A stretch of 64,000 nucleotides of DNA, taken from contig JAPNXP010000013.1 in the NCBI GenBank assembly GCA_028753945.1, positions 5,085,501-5,149,500 of the forward strand, read 5' to 3'. The DNA comes from Hexactinellida sp. DTS-2022. Taxonomy: Eukaryota; Porifera; Hexactinellida. Numbering within the stretch: the first letter of the stretch is position 1; every line of letters begins with the position of its first letter. Position numbers and translations under genes: made by a program. The notes beneath the pieces were generated by a model. The model was not told the origin of the DNA. It ran no database searches and saw nothing but the letters and a program-made list of their open reading frames with translations. Positions 22,801-34,800 of this stretch are shown here, in pieces.

Positions 22801-25800
22801 TTGCCGTTGAGCTGACAACACAGTTCTCGCAGCTCCCAAACGCTGCCCACGGATTGGACACTCTCCTCTACTGCAGAGTTATAAATGCAGTCTCGCCTGC
22901 CTTCAGATACAAATGGTACCGAAATAATGTCAGAATATCCGGGGCATATCTACCTGCCTATCGACATAGGAGCGACAATGGAATGCAGAACTGGAACTAT
23001 ACGTGTCAGGTTTCGCACAGCTGTGGTGTCACATCCGGAGACAACACTTCTATAGTTATGAGTAAGTTGGGACCAAGCGGTCTATTTATGTACCCCAGGG
23101 AAAGGGGACCAAATTGCAGCAGAACCTCGTTAATACGAACACGGTTAATACGAATAAACATTTCCACAAAATCAAGTCCCTACAATGGCTATTCAATGGG
23201 TATTACTCCGGTTAATACGAACACATTTTGACCGTCCTTTGGTGTTCGTATTAACGAGGTTCTACTGTATAAACCCATGGGCAATTTGGTCTCCATTGGG
23301 TACTTAATTAAGTGCTAAAGTGGTCCAAATGGGTCTACTAATTGTGTCCTCTGGTTAACAAACTGGAACTAACTTTATATAGCCTCGGAATCTGTGTGGC
23401 ACTGGATTGAGCCACTTGACACCTCGGTATATGTTAACGAGACTATCAGATTAAGTTGCAGCTCTGACAACCAAGAGGTGCAATTGGAATGGGGAAACAC
23501 AATCCTGGGATTTGATTTGTCAAAAGAGGAGAGTCTTTCTGTAACAAAGGAGATCGTTAATGGAACTGAAACTATTATTCTAACAATATTAAGAGCCAAT
23601 CTAGAGCACTCCGGGACATACCTATGCTCCGCTTGTGTTGCTATGGAGTGTGACAGATTCCCACCGACTAACCGGAGAGTTATTTCTACTGAAATAGAAG
23701 GTAAACAAAAAGATAAATTGTTGTTGTTTTGTTTGCAAAATGTTGTTTTAATTCTTAACAACAACATACATACTCGTTAATAGGAACACGGATAAGGAAA
23801 TATCGGTTAAGGAGTACAAGGTTAATTCCCCTAGCCTATACAAATGCATGCAAGTGACTCCGGTTAATACGAATTCCGGATAATACGAACATATTAAGAC
23901 GGTCCCCTGGTGTTCCTAGTATTGACAGAGTCTACTGTATACATAATACGCTGTATTACTGTTGTTGTTGTTGTTGTTGTTTAGTGTTTGAGAGAGGAGC
24001 AGCCTGCATAACACCAGATAAGGAGCACAAAGACGGAGACACATTCTATACAGTGGATAAAGCGAACTGTCTCGACATGGTACTTCTAGTGGACCTGTCT
24101 ACGTCTATGGCAGATGCTATTCATTGGTTGGCTAATGTGTCGGCTCTGTTGGAAAGTAGGCTCGTAGAGGAGACAGGGGAATTTCGTTGCGAAGACAGGT
24201 TTGTGGAACTAATTAATTCGTTGTAACTTGAAAGGGAAATACTGTGGTGTTCGCATAATAGCAATTGTCCTTCCCCAAGCGAGCATTAAATTAATGTTAA
24301 TTCAGTTCGCCTATTAGCAAAGCAAATTTCGTGCAAAATGCGACTTGCTATTAGGCAATTATAAAAATGATGAAAAAACGTTTGTAAGGATAATTTTTCT
24401 ATAATTTGCGTTACGTAACGTTTGAACGATCCCTTAGTACCTGAACTAACTACTAATTAGATTTAATAATTTTAATACAATTTATTTATAATACGTACCA
24501 TAAATGAATACAAATACAATCTAGCAAAATAGCTCCATGACTTATCTAATAACATCAGACACACAACACTCAAAGAGTTACAATGTGCACCGTCATAAGT
24601 TAGATTTGGTCACTTCAACAATTTGCTAGTCCTCTTTAACTTTCACACTTTCAGGTGTGTCCGTATTTTCATCCGGTTCCATAAGATCATTGTCGTCTAA
24701 AGGCCGGCCGGGCAAAATCCCAGCGAAAGGACAAGACATTGCATTTGGGTCGAATTGAGTTCTTTCCTCGACTGTCATTTTCGGGAAAAATCTATCGATT
24801 AGAGCCGGGAATGCGCGTTTTATTTTTGGTAAAAGTGAAGTCCAGAACCAAACAAGGAGCGGAATCACGATGCACGATAGTCATACCATTTGTGACGAAA
24901 TAGAACTGAAACTAAGCTTGATATGGTTCCTATTTGCAACTTATTCAATATAGAGTTATAGGGATATAAATACATTTTGGTTCGAGTATAATACAATGGT
25001 GAATCAATGGATTTGTATGTGTGTAGGCTAAATAAAGCCATTGGAAATGCAACAAATTATAATTCCTTTTCAAAAGGGATGTAGTATTCATTTATTTGTA
25101 TTCTATGTGGGCTTATTAGTAGCCATATATTATTGGGGCGATAATAAAATACAAATGGAATTATTTGCTAATACTTAGAACTCTGTTATAACGTAACCCC
25201 TTTGGAAAGGAAGATAATACTTATTATCCGAATGTACGTACGTACTAACCGCAGTTTACCCTAAACAATGAATACCGTATTACCTCGAATAGTAGCCCCC
25301 CCCCTAAAGTACCAAATAAACATCTTTAGCTAAATATAAGTCTCAATACGATTATCAACCGATTATAATAAATAGTTTGTTATAAAATGTGATATTCTCG
25401 AAAATTCATAAAAATTTTTGTTCCCAATATGGCGAAAAAATCAATAATCGCCTTACTATTCGATACAGCTTTATAAAAATGGTTAAAAATAGTGGTACGT
25501 ACTAACCCAGGTACTTTATAACCGAGTTCTACTGTGCTTGACACCAAATAATTTATTGAATCATAAAACAGTGAATACAGTTAGGTTCTTTTATTATGAA
25601 CATTCAAGGGACCAAAAATAGTGTTTATAATAGAGAGACTTCATAATAAGCGAACTCAACTTAATACAAACCCTATGTAAGTTGTCAAATTGGGACCGTA
25701 GAGCTTGTTCATAATAATAAAAATCTTTATATTAAGCAGACGAAATCTTGTTCACAATAAGCAGACCTGACTGTAGTTAATTTGCTATTATCAGATTTGG

Positions 25801-28800
25801 GATTGCAACATTTGCTTTCAACCGGGATGGCAAACCCCGGCCCCTGCAGCTCTCAAGCAACAACCTATTCGGAACCGCAACTATGCTACGAGACGACATT
25901 CTACAGTTCCGGTATTCCGGTACTATTGAGGACGGATATTGGGGGATAGAAACCGTAGTGGACAAGTACGATTTTAGACGAGAAGCGAGGAAAATAATAG
26001 TAATACTAACAGATGAGGAGAGGGACAAGGAAAGAGAGGATCTTAATTTCTCGGCTATCTTAGAGCTACTGAATACAAACGGCATTACTTTATACGCTAT
26101 AGTAGAAGAACAGTTTGAAGTCAAATATAGTGAGTATTCATATTATGTAGTATCAGTTCCAATATAGAGCAATGTACAGTGGATACCGGTTATAAGAACA
26201 TCGTCGGGAACTGCATATAATGTTCTTATAACCGGTGTTCTTACTAATTCACTGTTGTAAAGTACTAAAGTGTATATATACTTTTGAGTATGTCACAGGT
26301 GTTCACATAAGTGGAACTATACTAGACTATACAGAGAATAACACCTGCATACAAACATCTGCTATTCTGTCTGTGATACAGAGAATAACACCTGCAACAG
26401 TAGCACGAAAAGTATAAATACAGTCAAGTTGTGAGATCTAACAGAATAGATGCTCTTATTGTAGCGACAGCGGCTCCTATTCTAGTATAGTCCCCCATCA
26501 CTTTAATATAAGCCGGACAATTAAGCGAACAACAATCGAGTTTTAATACGTATAGATATTTAGTTTCAGTTCCAATTTACTTGTACTATTCCTATAGAGG
26601 GCGAGCTGCACCGGGCAATGGGTTTAGATGATAAAGGAATTTCTTATATCCAAGACCCAGAGGATCCCAATGGGTACATCAAGGTGCCAAACGGTTCCTC
26701 CCAGAAGTTCTCTTCCTACCAGACAACTCACGAGGATTATGTAACTCTCTCCCATGCGACTGGGGGTGCCAGTTGGGATATAACGCTTATTCAGGATAAC
26801 CTGAGTGTATACGCTATGGCTTTGTTAGATGCGCTGTTTGAAGACTCGGTTAGACGGATCAGCTGTTCCAATTGCACTTGTGTGAGTGGGGAGTTAGTTT
26901 GTGACTCTTTAAAGGAATTCTCAGATATTCCAGACTGCATAGGTACGTTATAAGGTGTTAGGAACCCAATTTGAGAATGGCGCCTAAAATTTAAGTTTGG
27001 CGCCCGAAAATATAATTGGCGCCTTTTTTTAATTTAAGCGACATGTTTATTAGTGGCACCTAAAGGTATTTTTAACACCTTTAGAATTTATACTGGCGTT
27101 CAAATTTCAATCTGGGCACAAAATTTAAGTTTGGCGCCAAATCTTAAAATTCATCTATGCAATATTGTGGCTCCATCGGTACATAAATTTGGTATTTCTT
27201 TAAGTTTGCATTCATTTGAACTCTGTCAAAATTTGTTAGTCTTATCCGGAATTCGTATTAACCGGAGTTATTCACATGCATTTGTATAGGCTACAAAATA
27301 TAGCTTGTTCGCATAATTAACCGATATTTCGCCTTGTTCGAATTATACTGTATTTTATTTTAATTAAGTTGTTACTCATTTAGCTAAAAAACTTTTTAAG
27401 CTAATCGATTGACTTAATTAAGATTTTGGAATGGTTTTGATTAACTTTTGATAATAAACAAAAAATCAAATTAAAAACATTGTAATGAATAATTAGGATT
27501 ATTAGACACAACAAATATATTTCCTAATTGAGAAATGGAAATACCATTTGGGTCAATAAACTCTCCTTTCTTGTCGCCTTTCTTCCCAATGGTATGGATG
27601 TGCTGTCCGCTTTTTGAGAATATCTTTATGGCATTGTGTCCAGTGTCGCTAATGATGATATTCCCAGCTGGATCCAAACAGAAGAAGAAAGGGCCATACA
27701 CCAAACAATCCGGTTCCTCTCCCCGAGAGATACAGGAACTGAGGAGGGATCCATTCCTTGAAAAGAACTTAACACAGTTGGGACTCCAGTCCAGCACCAC
27801 GACACATTCCTTGGTTAGTTTCACGTCGCGTGGGCAGAAAAGTTGCTCAGTTCCGAGACACGTTTCGAATTGTAGCTCTTTGGAGTATCTTGATATTCTG
27901 TGATTTAAGCAATCTGCAACAAACACATCTCCATTTGTGTCGATAGCGAGGCCGTGAGAGAAACGTAGCTGTCCTTCTTCTTCCCCGTAAGTTCCAGTTC
28001 TGTTCTTTAATTTCCGGTCTTGCTTGCCGAACTGGAACAGAGAGTGGTGTCCTGTGTCCGTAACTAATATTTGTTCGTCTGTCACAGCTATGCCACATGG
28101 TGCCGTGAGTATTCCTTGTCCGAAGCTTGTTACGAACTTCCCTTCAAACGACACCACTTGAATTCGGGAGTTGCCACAATCAGCTATGTAGATTAGTTTG
28201 TTTGGTTCATCAATCGAGAGACCAGTTGCATAGAGTTGTTTGGCACCTGTCCCTTTCTTCCCAGCTGTTAGTATCGGTTCCACTTTCTTGGAATAATCGG
28301 GTACCTCCCAAACTGACAGCTCCCCGATACCTGAGATTACACTCCGTAGCGTTTGGAGAGTCGGACAGTCGAAGAGAGGGCACGGGAGTTTGATAGGTGT
28401 CGACAGGCCCTCTAGGCCCTGTTGGTACACCTCAGTGGCCTGTTGGTGAATAGGAATGTTCGTATTCACTTTGAGACTCATCAGCTGCAACTGTTGTCTC
28501 GTTAGTTCCAGTTCCTGAATGGCAGCCTCACGCGTGGTCTCCTTGATGGTGTAGTCCTCTCGGAGCTGGGACAGTTCGAGTAGGAGAGCGTCCCTCCTCG
28601 CGATCAGCTGTGCGATAAGAGGGTCAAAGGTTTGGGCTATTTCAATGGCAACAGCATCGAACTGTGCGAATGTGTTTAGTGGCACATTTGGTGGCAGATT
28701 AGTGGCCATTTTATTGTTGTTTGAAGTTAGTTTGTTCAAATAATTTATTTTAGTTCTATAGACTCTAAACTTATAGTACTTTGTAACCTGAGCATACCAT

Positions 28801-31800
28801 AGCTACTCAATTGTTGTTATGGTAATAACTGGAAAGTTAGGGAATTTTTTTTTGGTTACACGTGGCTAATTACATAACAACCATAATGTCTAATGGAATG
28901 GAAAAATTGCAATGTATCCCTTTTTCATTAAGAATGTTTATTACAATGACATTTCTATTTTGGCTTTGGCTTTGGCGCCAAAAACTTGCTATTTCTATTT
29001 TGGCGCCAAAACTTAGCTACTACAAATAATGGCGCTCAATTTTACGCGCCATTTATAACTATTCTTGGATAATAGCAAATAATTTAATATTGCTTTACAA
29101 TAGGAATACTAGATACCTATTACTACAACCAAATAATATCTAAAAGTATTAGTGCAACTTATATTGGAATAGCTATTAGACATACCCTTTGTTAGACAGT
29201 ATATATAATATTATTTCACTTCTGTTAACAGTTGCTGAAGAGAGAATTACACTGCAGGTGTCTCCCACTTCGGTTAACCTGGAAGTATACTCATCGGTCA
29301 CATTTATAGCTACAGTTAATATTCCAGGTGCCCTTATCCGTTGGCACCCTACTACCACATTTGGTAGAACAATACATCATGAGATTACCCGCATTAACTC
29401 TACACAGTATGCTATTAGAGTGTATGACGTCATGCAGTATTATGAATACACTAAATATAGCGTCACAGCTCAAATTGGAACTATAAGTGTTAGTGTCAGT
29501 GTTGATATCACTGTGAGAGCTATTGAGCTTACGATGCAACCAACTTATGTCTCTATCTACCAAGGTTTGTTGTTGTTGTTGTTGTTGTTGTTGTTATTGT
29601 TGTTGTTGTTGTTGTTGTTATTTTTATTGGTGTTGTTGTTGTTGTTGTTGTTGTTGTTATTATTATTGGTGTTGTTGTTGTTATTATTGTTGTTATTTTT
29701 ATTATTGGTGGTGTTGTTGTTATTGGTGTTGCTGTTATTATTGGTGTTGTTGTTGTTATTATTGTTGTTATTTTTATTATTGGTGGTGTTGTTGTTATTG
29801 GTGTTGCTGTTATTATTATTCTTGGTGTTGTTGTTGTTGTTGTTGTCATTATTTTTGTTGTTATTATTATTGGTGTTGTTATTACTTTTTTTATTATAAT
29901 ATTTATAAACAAGTTGCAAATATGATTATCGACTGAGTACATTGATTACACGCTACATTCCTATCTCCCTTATGTGTTGCTACTCCAATAGGAGGCGACC
30001 TGGCCCTTACCGCTACGCTTAACACTTCTTACCCGGATGTAGCCTGGATTTGGTACTACAGTCCCTTCTCCTTCCACTACACAGTATTGCTATCAAATCG
30101 TAACGGCGCTTATAGGGAGAGTCTGCAGCTGGACTCTCCCAGCCAATCGGTGCTGAGACTCAGAGGTGTTATGTCAAGTGGGTACTACATAGCGGTGCCA
30201 GCTGCTAATCAGTCGTCAGATGTATATTTCGTGCCTAGATACGTTATGGCAGGGGTGGAATGTAAGATAGTATAACCTTACTTTATGCAGATCTAATTAT
30301 ATATTTTGTTCCGTTTAGTGACACCGATTAGTTTGAGTGCTTGGGTGCTAAAAGCAGGGAATGATGATCCGAAAATACTAACTGTCTCCTCAGGTTAGTT
30401 TGTTAGTTGTTTGTTAGTTTGTTTGTTAGTTTGTTTGTTTGTTTGTTTGGTTGTTTGTTTGGTTGTTTGGTTATTTAGTTAGTTATTTGATTGTTTGTTT
30501 GTTTGTTTATTCATTCATTTGTTTATCAATTAGTTTGTTTGTTTGTTTATCTCCTCATTTGTTTGGTTATTTAGTTATTTATTTGATTGTTTACTCATTT
30601 GTTAGTTTATTTACTTGTTTACTGTTTGTTTACATGTGTATACCACAGGGTCAAGTGGCCAGTTTTTCGCAGCAGAGCTTTCCCTCCGAATTAACGCCAC
30701 ATTCACTTGGCACCACGTGAACAGATCTCAGTTAACTCAGTACTCAGATGGAGATATAGCTGATCTAGGGCATGTCAGCATTCTTAGCGTACATAACGTA
30801 ACTAGGGAGCTACAGGGGGTATGGGTAGTCAGTGCTGAGTTGGAAGATGGACTGAGACTAACGCAAGAGTTGTTCCTTATAGTTACACGTGAGTTGTTCT
30901 AGATTATTCTATAGCTATTCCTTGTTGTCACACGTAAGTATTCTATAGTTATTCTATAGTTATTCCTTATTGTTATATGTATTATATAGTAGTTATTCCT
31001 TGTTACACGTGAGTATTCTATAGTTATTCTATAGTTATTCCTTATTGTTATATGTATTATATAGTAGTTATTCCTTGTTACACGTGAGTATTCTATAGTT
31101 ATTCCTTGTAGTTAGTTATATGTAAGTATTCTATAGTTATTCTATAGTTATTCCTTGTTGTTATGTAAGTTATTATATAGTAAACTCCCGTTATAACGAA
31201 GTACTCGGGACCGTAGTTTCATTTTGTTTTAAGCGGAGTTTGTTATAACCGGAGTAAAATCAATAGCTTATAGGCTATATGGGTTTATAACTTATATAAT
31301 AAATAACATCGTTATAAGCGGAATTTCGTTATATCCATTTCGTTGTAAACGAAGTTTAATAATGTAATAAGATAGAAGGATTTTCGGACCATTTAACGAC
31401 TTCGTTATAAGCAGGTACTTCGTTATATCCGATTTGGTTATAACGGGAGTTGACTGTAATATTAATTAGGAACTACAGTAGACTTTGATGATAGAACACA
31501 GATAAGGAAATATCGGTTAAGGTGTACAAGGTTTAATTCCCCTAGCCTATACAAATGCATGCAAGTGACTCCGGTTAATACGAATTCCGGATAATATTAA
31601 TACGGTCCCCTGGTGTTCCTATTAACAGAGCTACTGTACATATTACATTCTATTTATAGAACTGAGTGAGGTGGACCTGTACATTGACTCGGTTGACTTG
31701 GCTCCCAACACTTTCCCTGTCCTCCACCAAAGCATAACTCTCCGCTGCATAGCCCAAGGGGACCCCAGACCCGAGTGTACCCTTAGGAGAGACGGCTATG

Positions 31801-34800
31801 TTCTGGTATCTGACAGCTCGCCTGTATCATATGCTATTAGTAGTATAGACTATTCGCATGTTGGTGTGTACTCCTGTGTGTGCCGTAATTCGGCCGGAGA
31901 GAAGAGAGATACATTCCAACTGAACAGTAAGTTGTATAGTAATGTTAGCTGTTTGTATAGTATAACTAGGTTATAACTGGGTTTAGTACGTACTAATTAT
32001 ACTAGATCAAGTTTATATAGCAGTTTATACAGTAGAAACTCGTTAATACTAACACGGTTAATATAATTCTGGTTAATATGAACCCTATTTCAGTTCCCTT
32101 GAAAGCCTTTTCAATACAAATGACATGGTTAATATGAATCCCGGATAAAGCGAACGCATTTTGACGGTCCCCTGGTATTCGTAATAACGAGCTTCTACTG
32201 TATTTATAAGTATATTAACACTCGGTTAATACGTACTTATTCCATTCCCGAGGGGGTACGTTATAATGAGTTCTACTGTAATAATAAACATAGTTTCAGT
32301 TCCATTTCTTCTTAGTTGGTTGTCACACAGATTCCTCAGCTCGTCCCTATCACCATGGTTACGCGGGGGGTATTTGCCGGACCATACAGGTCCCAGAGGA
32401 ACAGTTGGAGACTCAACCCATTTCCAGTTGCATTGTGTATTTCCTGGATGAAAGCAAGTCTATGGAGAATGAACATGTCTTCATTAAGAATATAACCGTA
32501 CTCATTCCTATACTGGGCAACGGTAATACCAGGCAAGTGTTTATATATTTGTTTATCTATTTGTTTATATCTTGTTACCTGTTTATTACACCTTTTTAGT
32601 TTACTTATTTGTTTAGCCACTTGTTTACCTTTAATATCCATTTTTACTGTAATTCTTGTTTCCCTATTTTTTACCCCTTTTTTTCATTTATTTGCCTATT
32701 TATTTACTTGTTGTTCACCGGTGTCTACCACTTTGTTTACCTCTTTGTTTACCTCTTTGTTTACCTCTTTGTTTACTTGTATCTACCCATTTGTTTACTT
32801 GTGTTTACTTGTTGCTTACCTCTTTGTTTACCTATATCTACTTATGTTTACCTTATGTCTACCTGTGTTTACCTGTGTTTACCTTATGTCTACCTGTGTT
32901 TACCTCTTTGTTTACCTGTATCTACTGTTGTCTACTTATGTTTACCTGTATCTACTGTTGTCTACTTATGTTTACCTGTATCTACTGTGTTTACCTTGTG
33001 TTTACCTGTATCTACTGTTGTCTACTTATGTTTACCTGTATCTACTGTGTTTACCTTGTGTTTACCTGTATCTACTGTTGTTTACCTGTATCTACTGTTG
33101 TTTACCTGTATCTACTGTGTTTACCTCTTTGTTTACCTCTTTGTTTACCTGTGTTTACCTGTATCTACTGTGTCTACTGTGTGTAGGTTTGCGGTGGTTG
33201 GCTTCGGCTCGTACGAACACGTGTCCGGTCAGATAATCCCTATGGACTCCAGCGGGAGAGTATTCGGAACTGCAGAGGAGGCACAGGCTGCTCTCAGAAG
33301 TGTTAGGACCAGGGGTACGTGAGTAGAGGTGTTAGAATGTTATTAATCGGTAGAGGTGTTATAATGTGTATAATCGGTGTGAGAACTATCTGCCCACAGT
33401 AGCTACACGTTAGTTCCAATTGGAACTATTAAGTTTGCAGCTCTTGTTCTACAATGAACTCCAGTATTAACTTATAACGAAATGGAGATTTTTCTCCAAA
33501 GCACTAAATATACTAATTATTATTCGCTTATAACGAAGGAATTTACAGGTCCCAATCACTTCGTTATAACGAGGGTCTACTGTATTTACAGGGCGAAGAG
33601 AAGACGGGTATCTGGCTATGATATCTCAGCTGGACAAGTTGGACCTCTCCAGCTGTTCCAGCCGCCAGTTCCTGCTCCTCACAGACGAGGACAGGGACGG
33701 TACCCTCGTGACGTCACACCCCGACCTCACATACACGTTTGTACGCGACACGCTGGCTGCACTTAACATAGTGCTACATGTTGTTGTTAAGGAAATGTAC
33801 GAAGGGCCTAATGGCGAACCTCTGTTTGGCATGGATTATAACCGGGTTGGTTATACGGTGGATACGGGAGATGTGGTCACTGGGGCTACCTGGATACGGG
33901 ATTCTGCTCACGGGAATACTAATAGCGAGTATACACAGCTAGCTTTCGAACTGAATGGGTCGGCGTGGGATATAACCAAACTCAGGAAATGTGAGTTATT
34001 ATATGTAGTGTATGTATTGGTATTATGTATAACCAGTTAGTAGTATACTGTTTATAGCAGTTTGGTTAATCTGTTAAGGAGTACAAGGTTTAATATACAA
34101 ATGCATGCAAGTGACTCCGGTTAATACAAATTCCGGGTAATGCGAACATATTTCAACAGTCCCTTGGTATTCCTATTACTGAGTGTACAGTAGATACCGG
34201 ATATAAGAACATTTATATTGGAAAACGGTTTCCATTTACCCTATATAATTTATGCCGGTTATAAGAACACTATATGCAGTTCCCGACGATGTTCTTATAA
34301 CCGGTATCCACTATACAACTAACAGTTATACTTTATTTACTTATCTCTATTTGCTACTATTCACTTGTTTACTTATCTCTGTTTGTTAGCTACAGTCGAA
34401 ATCGGGGTTTTTTCCCCCCAAAATGCACGACAAAAGGAGGCAAAAAAACCCAATAAGCAAAAAAACCCGATTTCGACTGTACTAACACTTGTTTACTTGT
34501 TAGTTAGTTAGCTATTCACTTATTTACTTATCTCTGTTTGTTAGTTGACCTCCGGGAGAGGTTTGCCTCTGCCCTGGTGTCCCGTATCCGCTCTACGCTG
34601 CACACTCTCTGCGAGGTTTGTAGCTGCGATCAGGGAAACTATTCCTGCTTTCCGGTCGCTACTAACGACACCCAACACACCTCTGCTCCGGTCCCTCCCA
34701 GCAGCCTCTATCTACCTGGTTAGTTGTTAACACATATTCCTTATGCAACATATGTGTTGTTAAGACATATTCCTTATGACACATAATTTCCAAAATTATA

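Larger units (their letters stand above)
24199..25794 (+). other. Intron splitting the first vWA domain
   Basis: This 1.6-kb intron contains the antisense C18orf32-like reading frame (24626-24883), a CTCGGTTATAACG-family element (25175-25535) and a 'GTCAGGTTC' element (25577-25774). The rest is AT-rich and unassigned. Confidence 0.6.

Noticed and set aside
26280-26417. Small exon-like frame with VHISGTILDYTENNTC
   Set aside because: The vWA exon ending at 26129 joins 26598 in phase and gives AAG-Gly; including this segment breaks frame and meets stops.
29553-29942. Long Leu-, Cys-, Asn- and Thr-rich frames on both strands
   Set aside because: Produced by GTT/ATT triplet repeats within an intron; no domain and no start context.
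32609-33322. 237-residue frame reading into the vWA2 exon
   Set aside because: Its first 190 codons are minisatellite; the vWA exon is reached by splicing from 32532.
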